Shown: piece by piece, positions 1-10,675 of the stretch
Layout of the letters: the number at the start of each line of letters is the position of its first letter
How positions within the stretch are numbered: position 1 is the first letter of the stretch
DNA from: Deltaproteobacteria bacterium
Lineage (GTDB): Bacteria; Desulfobacterota; Desulfomonilia; Desulfomonilales; Desulfomonilaceae
Reading direction: 5' to 3'
Length of the DNA stretch: 33,974 bases
Assembly: GCA_021777225.1 (NCBI GenBank)
Contig: JAJYDQ010000043.1
Location: 1-33,974 of the forward strand
The notes under the pieces: generated by a model
Database searches by the model: none
What the model saw: the letters and a program-made list of their open reading frames with translations, nothing else
What the model was told of the DNA's origin: nothing
Translations under genes and position numbers: made by a program

Positions 1-2324
<2,324 letters not shown>

Positions 2325-2345
2325 ATCAAATTGACTAGGAAAATG

Positions 2346-2383
2346 AAAAGCAGGTAAACCGACTTCAGGTTTCCTGCTTTTTT
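2346..2383. terminator. Hairpin terminator between convergent gyrB and metF
   Basis: A stem of AAAAGCAGG(T)AAACC and GGTTTCCTGCTTTT with a 7-base loop and one bulged base is followed by a run of T on the plus strand. It sits 21 bases after the gyrB stop and 24 bases beyond the end of the oppositely oriented metF gene. The plus-strand T run fits gyrB best. The minus strand has a shorter T run, so it may also stop metF transcription. Confidence 0.8.
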
Positions 2384-2407
2384 ATCAAGGTCGTAAGGTG
2401 TTAATTT

Positions 2408-3343
2408 TTAGACATTGGGACGTGGAAGCAATCCAGCTTTTTCAGCTATTTCGCCAACTTTTTCTTCCCATTCGATGGCCATTATATGAACTCCTGAAAT
2501 TCCCTTCGTGGCCTGTAGCTGTTTAATAGTTTCTACTGCTATGGTTATACCTTCTTCAGCCTGTTTTTCCTTAGGTGTATTTTTCATTCTTTGAAGAAGT
2601 TCGTCGGGGACATCCATACCTGGAACGTTATTTGCCATATAACGAGCCATACCGAAACTTTTGAACGGGGTCACGCCGCCAAGAATATAAACTTTTTCAT
2701 GCAAGCCCATATCCACAACTTGTTTCATCCACTCTTCAAATTTCTTAATATTGAAAATACACTGCGTTTGCACAAAATCAACGCCGGCGGCTACTTTCTT
2801 TGCAAGCCTGGGCGCCCTGATTTCAAATGGATCTGCGAAGGGATTGGCTGCAGCGCCTATAAATAGCTTTGGAGCGCCTTTAATTTCTTCACCACTGAGA
2901 AATTTACCTTCGTCACGCATCATTTTTACAGTGTTAATTAGTTGAATTGAGTCCAAATCGAAAACGTTCTTTGCTTGAGGATGATCTCCAAACTTTTGAT
3001 GGTCTCCTGAAAGACACAACATATTTTTAATGCCTAATGCGGCTCCACCTAAGATATCACTCTGAATGGCTATTCGGTTACGATCGCGACAAACCATCTG
3101 CATTACTGGTTCCATTCCCTGCTGCATCATTATCACAGCCGAGGATATTGAAGACATACGAACAACAGCGGTTTGATTATCAGTTATATTAAAAGCGTCA
3201 GCTTTATCCTTTAGAAGACTGCATTTTTTGCGAATTACTTCGGCGTCGGCCCCTCTCGGTGGCCCACATTCTCCAGTTACGGCGAACTGCCCTGATTTCA
3301 AAACTTTCTCAAGTTTGCTGCCTGATTTAAATTCATCACTCAT
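2408..3343 (-). CDS. metF: Methylenetetrahydrofolate reductase, MetF
   Basis: A flavin-dependent TIM-barrel enzyme that interconverts 5,10-methylene-THF and 5-methyl-THF, in the methyl branch of the Wood-Ljungdahl pathway. The 311-residue length is normal. Family signatures visible are the N-terminal FAVTGECGPPRGAD strand, the NITDNQTAVVRMS segment, QMVCRDRNRIAIQSDILG, the LCLSGDHQKFGDHPQAK loop and the late VDFVQTQCIFN strand. The start ATG overlaps the metV stop in an ATGA arrangement and has an AGGGAGGA ribosome-binding site, so it is translationally coupled to metV. With metV and an mvhD-type gene just upstream this is the MetFV type known from acetogens and sulfate reducers, not the E. 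coli MetF used only for methionine. The physiological direction (acetate formation or oxidation) cannot be told from sequence. Confidence 0.92.
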   Translation of the reverse strand: MSDEFKSGSKLEKVLKSGQFAVTGECGPPRGADAEVIRKKCSLLKDKADAFNITDNQTAVVRMSSISSAVIMMQQGMEPVMQMVCRDRNRIAIQSDILGGAALGIKNMLCLSGDHQKFGDHPQAKNVFDLDSIQLINTVKMMRDEGKFLSGEEIKGAPKLFIGAAANPFADPFEIRAPRLAKKVAAGVDFVQTQCIFNIKKFEEWMKQVVDMGLHEKVYILGGVTPFKSFGMARYMANNVPGMDVPDELLQRMKNTPKEKQAEEGITIAVETIKQLQATKGISGVHIMAIEWEEKVGEIAEKAGLLPRPNV

Positions 3344-4008
3344 CGCTGAAAATCCTCCCTAATCATCTTTCGAGGACCTCCATCTCTGTTGGTCCGCCAA
3401 TCATTAATTGGCATCATACTTGAGTAACGATCCATTTGGTTGAGAGATTTAAGTCGATCAAGAATAAGCTGCCATGCGCAATCTATATCTGGATCAATCT
3501 CACATTTTCCATTGGTTGAACCACCACAAGGACCATTTAACAAACTTTTGGAACATCGCGCTATCGGACAGATTCCTCCGGTGAAATACAATTTACATTC
3601 ACCGCAGGTTTGACATCTTTCAACATAATAGCCTTCCTTTTTTGAACCGCCGACAAACGTAGTGTTTAGAGCGGGATAAATCGGAAGGTCTTTATATCTC
3701 TCGGCCATGAATTGGACGCCTGCGCCGCAAGCCATTGAAAGAATCGCCTCAACTTCAGACGCTGTACCTTCAGCTTGTTCGACATATTCCGGATCACACT
3801 GCCGCTCAAGCGTCTTTTCTATGATTTCAATAGGGTTACCTTCCTTGTCACGAGCCATTCTTAGCTGACTCGACAGTACCCGCACCTCATCATGCCCCCC
3901 GGTGAGACATACGGTTACGCAGCCGCCGCAACCCATGACGGCAATTTTTTTTACACCCTCCAACATTTTCATGATTTCATCGAAGGGTTTTCTTTCACCT
4001 ATAACCAT
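3340..4008 (-). CDS. metV: MetV-type Cys-rich partner of methylene-THF reductase
   Basis: A Cys-rich partner subunit of MetF, matching the MetV family ('methylenetetrahydrofolate reductase C-terminal domain', zinc-finger type). Near the N-terminus it has CGGCVTVC (Cys27, Cys30, Cys34 by hand count). The C-terminal part carries the dense set CQTCGEC, GGICPIARCSK, NGPCGGSTNGKCE and DIDC, which is the family's hallmark and suits binding of zinc and Fe-S. In Moorella-type systems MetV connects the MetF flavin to an electron-transfer complex. Length is 222 residues. The start ATG has a GGAGG site 7 bases upstream. It lies 45 bases after the mvhD-like gene and overlaps metF by 4 bases, so the three form one operon. 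Metal content and partners are inferred from the family. Confidence 0.88.
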   Translation of the reverse strand: MVIGERKPFDEIMKMLEGVKKIAVMGCGGCVTVCLTGGHDEVRVLSSQLRMARDKEGNPIEIIEKTLERQCDPEYVEQAEGTASEVEAILSMACGAGVQFMAERYKDLPIYPALNTTFVGGSKKEGYYVERCQTCGECKLYFTGGICPIARCSKSLLNGPCGGSTNGKCEIDPDIDCAWQLILDRLKSLNQMDRYSSMMPINDWRTNRDGGPRKMIREDFQR

Positions 4009-4053
4009 CTCGTGCCTCCAATTGGACGTTCAGAAACTAAAATAGGCGCTGTG

Positions 4054-4491
4054 TTAAGCGGCGTCGCTTTGAATATGATAATTTTTGTTCAACGGACTTG
4101 GTCCCAGTTCTTTTATCCTCTGCACAAATTCACGAGCAACTTCAGCAAAACGAGGCCCCATAGCTGCGCTCATGTTGAACATCTCCAGCCTTTCGGGCTC
4201 GAGTCCAACTTCCTGAATCAGTTTTTTCGTGTAATTGACCCTGGGTTTTGCAACAAGGTTTCCCTGGATAAAATGACAATCCCCTTCCAAGCAGCCAGCT
4301 ACATAAACACCATCGGCGCCTTTTTCAAATGCCCGTAAGAGAAAAACAGGGGTAATTTTTCCAGTGCATGGAAGCCGAATGATGCGTAAGTTTGTAGGGT
4401 ATTCCAATCGCATGCTTCCTGCTAAATCCGCTGCGCCGTAAGCGCAATAGTGACAGCAGAAGGCCACTACTATAGGCTCAAAGTCTGACAT
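4054..4491 (-). CDS. mvhD: MvhD-type iron-sulfur subunit
   Basis: A 145-residue protein of the MvhD/'hydrogenase iron-sulfur subunit' family, which carries electrons into heterodisulfide-reductase-type flavoprotein complexes through a [2Fe-2S] cluster. Visible cysteines are FCCHYC (12, 13, 16), PCTGKI (42), and GCLEGDCHF (67 and 72), the normal pattern. It is first in the operon; its start ATG follows CGGGAG with suitable spacing. In acetogens a MetF-MetV-HdrABC-MvhD complex is known, and this operon has the MetFV and MvhD parts but no HdrA, B or C in the window. It probably serves as the electron link for methylene-THF reductase, with an HdrA encoded elsewhere. The residues after about 125 are a non-conserved tail. 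Confidence 0.88.
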   Translation of the reverse strand: MSDFEPIVVAFCCHYCAYGAADLAGSMRLEYPTNLRIIRLPCTGKITPVFLLRAFEKGADGVYVAGCLEGDCHFIQGNLVAKPRVNYTKKLIQEVGLEPERLEMFNMSAAMGPRFAEVAREFVQRIKELGPSPLNKNYHIQSDAA

Positions 4492-4844
4492 AGCTTTTGA
4501 CTCCCGATTTTTTCAAAAATGAAAAATAGATGGGCTCAATCCGTAATTTAGACCAACAAAACAAATTTTTCAAGTTTTAGGGTATAAACAAAATGCATGG
4601 TCTTTAAATTAGCCGCGAATGAAAATTGTTTTTAGGGAAAGAAGGCCTATATCCTTAATAATTATTAGATAATTTTGAGCCACGTCACAATTTTTCATGA
4701 CAAGAAAATATCTTTTTCGTAATGTTAAATCAATCAACTATATTAATAGTGGCTTAAAAGTCGTCGATTAAACCGGCGCATTTAACTTCAGATCCAGAAT
4801 ATCGCCAATATCATAGAATAAACAATGAATGGAGGAAAATTAGA
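4492..4844. other. Divergent intergenic region between mvhD and pfp
   Basis: A 353-base AT-rich gap between oppositely transcribed operons. No credible coding frame or RNA gene was seen. It must hold promoters for both sides; the best minus-strand candidate is listed separately. No convincing -35/-10 pair was found for the plus-strand gene, although an AT-rich stretch about 4710-4752 is the likeliest place. Confidence 0.6.
4662..4690 (-). promoter_or_regulatory. Candidate sigma-70-type promoter for mvhD-metV-metF
   Basis: On the minus strand TTGTGA (-35, 4690-4685) and TAATAA (-10, 4667-4662) are separated by exactly 17 bases. This would start a transcript near 4655 with a leader of about 160 bases before mvhD. 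The match is partial, so it is only a candidate. Confidence 0.38.
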
Positions 4845-6059
4845 ATGGAAAAACTTACAGGAAAAGCAATAATTGCTATGGGAGGTGGCCCAACGGCCGT
4901 AATTAATCAGTCGCTGGTAGGGGCAGTCCTCCAAGCCAGGCAATACCCCAATATAACACAATTTTACGGCGCGTTTCGTGGAGTGGAAGGTTTGGTAAAT
5001 GAAGAATTCGTGAATTTGACAGAAGCTACGAAACACAATCTTGAAATGGTCGCTTTAACTCCAGGCGCAGGTATAAGAAGCACCAGAGTAAAACCGGATG
5101 AAGAATTCTGTAAAAGAATTTTCGACGTTTGTAAGGCGCACACAATTCATTACTTTTTTTATATTGGTGGAAATGATTCAGCAGAAACGTGCCGCATCGT
5201 TAACAAGTTTGCTCAGGAAGCTGGTTACGAATTAAGGGTTACACATATTCCCAAAACTATTGATAACGACTTGCGGGTTACAGATCATTGTCCAGGATAT
5301 GGGTCAGCCGCAAAATTTGTCGCTCAGGCTTTTATGGGAGTCAATCTGGATAATCGCTCGCTTCCAGGCGTTTATATCGGCGTGGTCATGGGGCGTCACG
5401 CAGGTTTTCTCACCGCTGCTTCTGTTTTTGCAAGGAAATATCATGATGACGGTCCCCATTTGATTTATTTGCCGGAACGACCTTTTGATTCGGATGAATT
5501 TCTAGGGAGCGTAGACGCGGCGTACAAAGAATTCGGACGCGTAGTGATAGCTGTGTCAGAAGGTATTATAGACGCTTCTGGTGTACCAGTGGTGGCGAAT
5601 CTTCTTGATAACGTTGAAAAAGACGCGCACGGAAATGTTCAACTTTCTGGAAATACATCATTGGGGGACGCCTTAGCTGAAATCGTCAAAAAGCGGCTAA
5701 ATATAAAAAGGGTTAGATCCGATACTTTTGGTTATTTGCAAAGGTCTTTCCTTGGATGCGTTAGTCAAATCGACGCAAATGAAGCTCGAGAGGTAGGAGA
5801 GCGCGCTGTTCAAATAGCCGCGTGGCATAGAGTTGACGGTTCAATCACCATAGAAAGAGTTGGTGACTACGGCGTGCGTTACAACCTTACACCCCTTAAA
5901 GATGTAGCGAAAGAAACCAAAAGCATGCCTGACAATTTTATTCATGGCGCCAATAATGTAACAGACGAGTTTAAAATGTACGCGCGGCCATTGATGGGAG
6001 AGTTACCTGTATATGATAGGATACAAGCCCCAAAAGTGGAAAAGATCTTCAAAAAGTGA
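4845..6059 (+). CDS. pfp: Pyrophosphate-type 6-phosphofructokinase
   Basis: Phosphofructokinase-family enzyme interconverting fructose 6-phosphate and fructose 1,6-bisphosphate. Sequence features point to PPi rather than ATP as phosphoryl donor: GGNDS (residues 108-112) has Asp where ATP enzymes have Gly in GGDGS, and PKTIDND (136-142) has Lys where ATP enzymes have Gly in PGTIDND. Both are the diagnostic residues of PPi-dependent enzymes. The phosphate-binding GGGPTAVIN (13-21) and MGRHAG (182-187) are also present. It is 404 residues long, longer than the bacterial ATP type (about 320). The start ATG has a strong GGAGGA site. PPi enzymes are near-reversible, which suits an anaerobe that may run gluconeogenesis from acetyl-CoA. 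A 79-base gap separates it from ilvD. Donor specificity is inferred from sequence. Confidence 0.9.
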   Translation: MEKLTGKAIIAMGGGPTAVINQSLVGAVLQARQYPNITQFYGAFRGVEGLVNEEFVNLTEATKHNLEMVALTPGAGIRSTRVKPDEEFCKRIFDVCKAHTIHYFFYIGGNDSAETCRIVNKFAQEAGYELRVTHIPKTIDNDLRVTDHCPGYGSAAKFVAQAFMGVNLDNRSLPGVYIGVVMGRHAGFLTAASVFARKYHDDGPHLIYLPERPFDSDEFLGSVDAAYKEFGRVVIAVSEGIIDASGVPVVANLLDNVEKDAHGNVQLSGNTSLGDALAEIVKKRLNIKRVRSDTFGYLQRSFLGCVSQIDANEAREVGERAVQIAAWHRVDGSITIERVGDYGVRYNLTPLKDVAKETKSMPDNFIHGANNVTDEFKMYARPLMGELPVYDRIQAPKVEKIFKK

Positions 6060-6138
6060 GAGACTAAACGAGTGCTGGCAAAATTGGTATTTTTTAAAAA
6101 GTTAATTTTACCTATGGTTTTAGTACTTGGAGGCCTAA

Positions 6139-7797
6139 GTGCGTAGCGATTTAATGAAAAAAGGTCTCGTTAGGGCGCCTTCCCGGGCTTTGCTTAAAGC
6201 GATGGGACTCACCGACGAGGAAATTAAAAGACCACTAATTGGCGTAGTTAATTCTGCAAATGAAGTTGTACCAGGTCACATTCATCTTGACCGGATAGCG
6301 GAAGCGGTAAAGACAGGAGTAAGAATCGCCGGGGGCACCCCTCTGGAATTCCCGACTATCGGTGTTTGCGATGGTTTGGCCATGGGCCATGAGGGAATGA
6401 AATATTCTCTCGCTTCACGGGAACTGATAGCGGATTCTATTGAAATCATGGCGAAAGCTCATCCTTTTGATGGGCTGGTATTAATTCCTAATTGCGACAA
6501 AGTTGTCCCAGGGATGTTAATGGCCGCGCTTAGACTCAACCTGCCGGCTATTGTTATAAGCGGCGGGCCTATGCTGGCAGGGAAGTTTCAAGGCAAAAAG
6601 GCCGATGTAATCACCGTATTTGAAGCAGTGGGCATGGTAACAGCTCAAAAGATGTCCAATCAAGAGTTAGCTGAACTTGAAGAAGAAGCATGCCCGGGTT
6701 GTGGGTCCTGCGCTGGAATGTTTACTGCAAATTCCATGAATTGTCTTACTGAAGCTCTCGGTCTAGGCCTGCCTGGAAATGGAACTATCCCTGCCACTCA
6801 CGCGGCCAGAATCAGATTGGCTAAATCGGCTGGCATGAAAGTCATGGAACTGGTCACCAAGGAAATCAGGCCCAGAGATATCGCTACGGAAGAAGCTTTC
6901 AGAAACGCTATAGCTGTAGATATGGCGCTTGGCTGTTCTACAAACACTGTCTTACATGTTCCGGCGATTGGTAACGAAGCGAAACTCAATATCAGTTTAA
7001 AACTATTTGATGAAATAAGTTCAAAAACACCGCACATTTGCTCTCTTTCGCCAGCCGGTCCGCACCATCTCGAAGATCTTCATTTAGCAGGTGGCATTCA
7101 GGCTGTTTTAAAAGAACTTATCGACGGTGGGCTGGTAAATCCTAATGTGCTGACAGTAACAGGTTTTCTTTTGAAGGATAGTACAAAAGGGGTGATGGTT
7201 AGAGATCCTGAAGTCATAAGGTCTCTTGAACGTCCATACCATGTGAAAGGTGGAATCGCTATACTTTATGGTAACTTGGCTCCAGAAGGAAGTGTAGTGA
7301 AACAGTCGGCGGTTTCTGAGGAAATGTTGCAAAACACCGGCAGAGCCAGGGTTTTTGATTCTGAAGAAACGGCGGTTGATCAGATCCTCGCGGGAAACAT
7401 TAAGCCCGGAGACATTGTTGTTATTAGATATGAAGGACCTAAAGGTGGACCTGGTATGCGGGAAATGCTAAATCCTACCTCAGCGTTGGCAGGGATGGGA
7501 CTTGACAAATCGGTTTCTTTGATAACCGATGGGAGATTCAGCGGAGGCACCAGAGGCGCAGCGATTGGTCACGTTTCTCCGGAAGCTGCCCATGGAGGAC
7601 CAATTGCGTTGATACAGGGTGGCGATGAGATTGAAATCGACATCCCAAACAAAAGAGTTGACTTGAAAATCTCGGATGAAGAGTTTGGAAAACGGCGCAA
7701 ACAGTGGCAGCCACCGGAACAAAAAATTAGAGAAGGTTATCTGGCGCGTTACGCTGATCGTGTTACATCTGCGGCCCGAGGAGCAATATTAACATAA
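6139..7797 (+). CDS. ilvD: Dihydroxy-acid dehydratase
   Basis: Fe-S dehydratase of branched-chain amino acid synthesis; it converts 2,3-dihydroxy-isovalerate and 2,3-dihydroxy-3-methylvalerate to the 2-keto acids. Landmarks are [17 protein letters not shown] (Cys119), [19 protein letters not shown] (185-203), GCSTNTVLH, and [14 protein letters not shown] near the C-terminus. The first cluster region reads [10 protein letters not shown]; the Cys present in plant and mycobacterial [2Fe-2S] enzymes (NEVTPC) is Gly here, as it is in the E. coli-like and archaeal forms, so this is family variation, not a defect. The 552-residue length is normal for this group. GTG is chosen as start because TTGGAGG lies 5 bases before it; the in-frame ATG at 6154 has no ribosome-binding site. 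No other ilv or leu gene is present, so the pathway is dispersed. Confidence 0.95.
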   Translation: MRSDLMKKGLVRAPSRALLKAMGLTDEEIKRPLIGVVNSANEVVPGHIHLDRIAEAVKTGVRIAGGTPLEFPTIGVCDGLAMGHEGMKYSLASRELIADSIEIMAKAHPFDGLVLIPNCDKVVPGMLMAALRLNLPAIVISGGPMLAGKFQGKKADVITVFEAVGMVTAQKMSNQELAELEEEACPGCGSCAGMFTANSMNCLTEALGLGLPGNGTIPATHAARIRLAKSAGMKVMELVTKEIRPRDIATEEAFRNAIAVDMALGCSTNTVLHVPAIGNEAKLNISLKLFDEISSKTPHICSLSPAGPHHLEDLHLAGGIQAVLKELIDGGLVNPNVLTVTGFLLKDSTKGVMVRDPEVIRSLERPYHVKGGIAILYGNLAPEGSVVKQSAVSEEMLQNTGRARVFDSEETAVDQILAGNIKPGDIVVIRYEGPKGGPGMREMLNPTSALAGMGLDKSVSLITDGRFSGGTRGAAIGHVSPEAAHGGPIALIQGGDEIEIDIPNKRVDLKISDEEFGKRRKQWQPPEQKIREGYLARYADRVTSAARGAILT

Positions 7798-8278
7798 AAT
7801 AGTAATCGAGGAATTGTATTGCTTGGATATGTAGGTCGGGACGAGACTTTTTTCATGGGAATGGCCCTGGATTTAGCCGTTAAAGCTTTGAGTCTGGGCG
7901 AGACCCCGGTAGGGGCCGTCATCGTTAAACAGGCGACAATAATAGGCGCTGGTTTTAATAAAGTGGAAATGGAACATGATCCTACTGCGCACGCCGAGAT
8001 TGTCGCCCTTCGAAAAGCGGCGAGAGCCCAGGGTGATTGGAGATTGAAAGATTCTACCGTTTATGTTACTTTAGAACCTTGTGTAATGTGCGCAGGGGCC
8101 CTCTTGAACGCGCGGGTAGAACGAGTGGTTTTTGGCGCTTGGGATATTAGATACGGCGCATTTGGCAGCTTGTTCGATCTCGCCCATGACCCCAGATATA
8201 ATCACGAAATTGAGATTAAATCAGGGGTTATGCAGAAAGAATCGGCCGAATTACTGCGGGATTTTTTCAGACAACAGC

Positions 8279-8370
<92 letters not shown>

Positions 8371-8446
8371 TAAATCATAGATAATTAATCATTTGTCCTT
8401 TCTTGAGAAATCATAAATTGGGGGCGCTATTCCAGTTCATACTATA

Positions 8447-8477
8447 TTGTTTATATTTAAGAAATATTTGATATAAT
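8447..8477 (+). promoter_or_regulatory. Candidate promoter for the signalling cluster
   Basis: TTGTTA (8447-8452) and a perfect TATAAT (8472-8477) are 19 bases apart. The -10 is preceded by TGA, making an extended -10 (TGNTATAAT) that tolerates the long spacing. It lies about 50 bases before the kinase start and downstream of the tRNA gene. Confidence 0.5.
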
Positions 8478-8526
8478 AGAATATTACATTTTCTTACCTT
8501 CTGAACATCGCAGAAGGGAACACTTT

Positions 8527-10653
8527 GTGCAAGACAAGACAAGACAAGACAAGACAAGACAAGACAAGACCCAGGAACCACCAGTCGATGAATTGACCGG
8601 CCTGCGATCGCGAGCGGAAGCCACCTTACCAGAAACGTCCATAACTCATCCTGGCGTATCTGGGCTATCCGCTGCAGAAACCCAAGAACTGGTTCACGAA
8701 CTCCAAGTCCATCAGATAGAATTGAAAATGCAGAACGAGGAACTTCTCAGGACCCAGCGAGAACTTGGAGACTCGCTAAATCGTTACCATGACCTATATG
8801 ACTTTGCGCCTGTGGCCTACATTACATTGGACAACCAAGGGTTTATCCTGGAAGCCAATCTAACAACAAGCGGTCTGTTGGATGTTGCTAAAGCATCTCT
8901 CTACGGGCAGCCCTTCTCCCGTTATGTCCTGAAAGATGACGCCGACCTCCTTTATCTGAAGATCAGAGAGGTTTTCGAGACACCACTCAAACATACTTGG
9001 GAAATGAGACTAGTTAAACACTCAGGCGGCGCCCAAATGTATGTTCAAGTAGAAGGCATGGCGGCACAGGATCGACAGGGTAATTTTACTGGAGCGCGAA
9101 TTGCAATATTGGATATCACCGAGCGCAAGCGACGAGAAGAGGCTCAGCGCCGACTATCGACAGCAGTAGAGCAAGCGGCGGAAGGAATTCTAATCACTGA
9201 CACTCAGGGAATAATTCAATATGTTAATCCTTCTCTTGAACGTATTTCCGGATATAGCAAAACTGAACTCCTTGGAACAAAGAGCAATATTTTCAATAGT
9301 GACGAACACGATCAGGCATTTTTTAAAGATCTATGGGATACAATTAATGCCGGAAATGTATGGACTGGTAGATTTACCAATAAAAGGAAGGATGGGGTTT
9401 TATATTACGTAGACGCCACTATCTCGCCTGTTAAAGATTCTACAGGTAAAATTATTAATTTTGTCGCAATTAAACGGGACGTCACCGAACACCTTGAACT
9501 TTCCAGACAACTTCTCCAGGCCCAAAAAATGGAAGCTATTGGGACCCTAGCCGGTGGGATGGCTCACGATTTCAACAACATTCTCCAGGTAGTTTTGGGA
9601 TACTCGGAAGTCATTCTCCAGGGCAAAAAGGCGCCTGAATTCGACCATGACAACATAAAGAAGATATACCAGGCCGGAAAAAGTGGAGCCGAGCTTGTTA
9701 AGGGCCTAATGATTTTCAGCAGAAAAGCTGAGATCCAACCGAAGCCGATCAACCTCAATGAGCAAGTTGAACAGCTCACCGGGATGTTAGCCAGAATAAT
9801 CCCCAAAATGATCGAGATTGAGCGGATACTCGCTCCTGACCTGGCCGGAATCAATGCTGACACGACCCAGATGGATCAGGTTCTTATGAACCTTGCCGTC
9901 AATGCGAAAGACGCCATGCATGATGAGGGTAAACTCACAATTGAAACTGCAAACGTAGTTCTGGATGACGAATATTGCAGAGCGCATATTGGGGTCAGTC
10001 CCGGTCCATATGTCCTCCTTATGGTCTCGGACACTGGTCATGGCATCGAAAAGGAGACACTTACTCGGATCTTCGAGCCTTTCTTCACAACTAAGGCAGA
10101 AAGTAAAGGAACCGGTCTAGGGCTGTCTACAGTGTACGGCATCGTCAAGCAGCACAACGGCTCTATTGACTGCGAAAGTGAGCCGGGGCATGGGACCACA
10201 TTCAAGATCTATCTCCCTGCGATCTCAAAAAACGAAGCGGTCTCGGAATCCACAACTAAGGCAACCAGACCCAAAGGTAGAACCGAGACCATTTTGGTCG
10301 TAGATGATGAAGAGTCTGTAAGAGGCATGATCGAGCAGATTCTCAGTCGGGCGGGTTACAAACTTATGACCGCCTGTGATGGCAAAGAAGCCCTGGATTT
10401 GTACAAACAGGAAGGCGCACGGATATCATTGGTCATTCTGGATCTCATGATGCCTAAGATGGGCGGACAGAAGTGTCTTGAGGAACTTTTAAAGATTGAT
10501 CCACAAGCAAAAGTTCTAATAGCTACGGGCGTGTCTTCTAACAATCAACAAACTAGCCTGACAATTGACTCTGGAGCAAAGGCGGTCATACATAAGCCGT
10601 ATGATATTGATCTACTGCTAACGACGGTTCGAGATATCCTGGACAGGGATTGA
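8527..10653 (+). CDS. Hybrid sensor histidine kinase (PAS-PAS-HisKA-HATPase-REC)
   Basis: A soluble two-component hybrid kinase of 708 residues. Order by hand count: QDKTR repeat (2-15), Gln/Glu-rich helix HELQVHQIELKMQNEEL (about 55-80), PAS (about 88-201), PAS (about 208-325), HisKA with AGGMAHDFNN and phospho-acceptor His347, HATPase with NLAVNAKDAM, DTGHGI and TGLGLS boxes (about 440-568), and a receiver with Asp593/Asp594, phospho-acceptor Asp639 and Lys690. No transmembrane segment or signal peptide is seen, so it should sense cytoplasmic cues. The start is GTG at 8527 with GAAGGG 8 bases upstream; TTG at 8525 is in another frame. The N-terminal helix and first PAS closely resemble those of the third gene of the cluster. 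A 22-base gap leads to the CheB-CheR gene. The ligand is unknown. Base composition by eye is more GC-rich than gyrB. Confidence 0.93.
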   Translation: MQDKTRQDKTRQDKTQEPPVDELTGLRSRAEATLPETSITHPGVSGLSAAETQELVHELQVHQIELKMQNEELLRTQRELGDSLNRYHDLYDFAPVAYITLDNQGFILEANLTTSGLLDVAKASLYGQPFSRYVLKDDADLLYLKIREVFETPLKHTWEMRLVKHSGGAQMYVQVEGMAAQDRQGNFTGARIAILDITERKRREEAQRRLSTAVEQAAEGILITDTQGIIQYVNPSLERISGYSKTELLGTKSNIFNSDEHDQAFFKDLWDTINAGNVWTGRFTNKRKDGVLYYVDATISPVKDSTGKIINFVAIKRDVTEHLELSRQLLQAQKMEAIGTLAGGMAHDFNNILQVVLGYSEVILQGKKAPEFDHDNIKKIYQAGKSGAELVKGLMIFSRKAEIQPKPINLNEQVEQLTGMLARIIPKMIEIERILAPDLAGINADTTQMDQVLMNLAVNAKDAMHDEGKLTIETANVVLDDEYCRAHIGVSPGPYVLLMVSDTGHGIEKETLTRIFEPFFTTKAESKGTGLGLSTVYGIVKQHNGSIDCESEPGHGTTFKIYLPAISKNEAVSESTTKATRPKGRTETILVVDDEESVRGMIEQILSRAGYKLMTACDGKEALDLYKQEGARISLVILDLMMPKMGGQKCLEELLKIDPQAKVLIATGVSSNNQQTSLTIDSGAKAVIHKPYDIDLLLTTVRDILDRD
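8531..8570 (+). repeat. (AAGAC)8 pentanucleotide tandem repeat inside the kinase start
   Basis: Eight perfect head-to-tail copies of AAGAC begin one base after the GTG start codon of the histidine kinase and encode a QDKTR repeat. Five is not a multiple of three, so gain or loss of one unit shifts the reading frame. No comparable tract was noticed elsewhere in the window. Confidence 0.98.
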
Positions 10654-10675
10654 TTTTCGTTTAGGAGAACGAGCC

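Noticed and set aside
6253-6300. Gly in place of Cys at the first cluster position of IlvD ([10 protein letters not shown]).
   Set aside because: The E. coli-like and archaeal enzymes also have VPGH here, so it is normal family variation.
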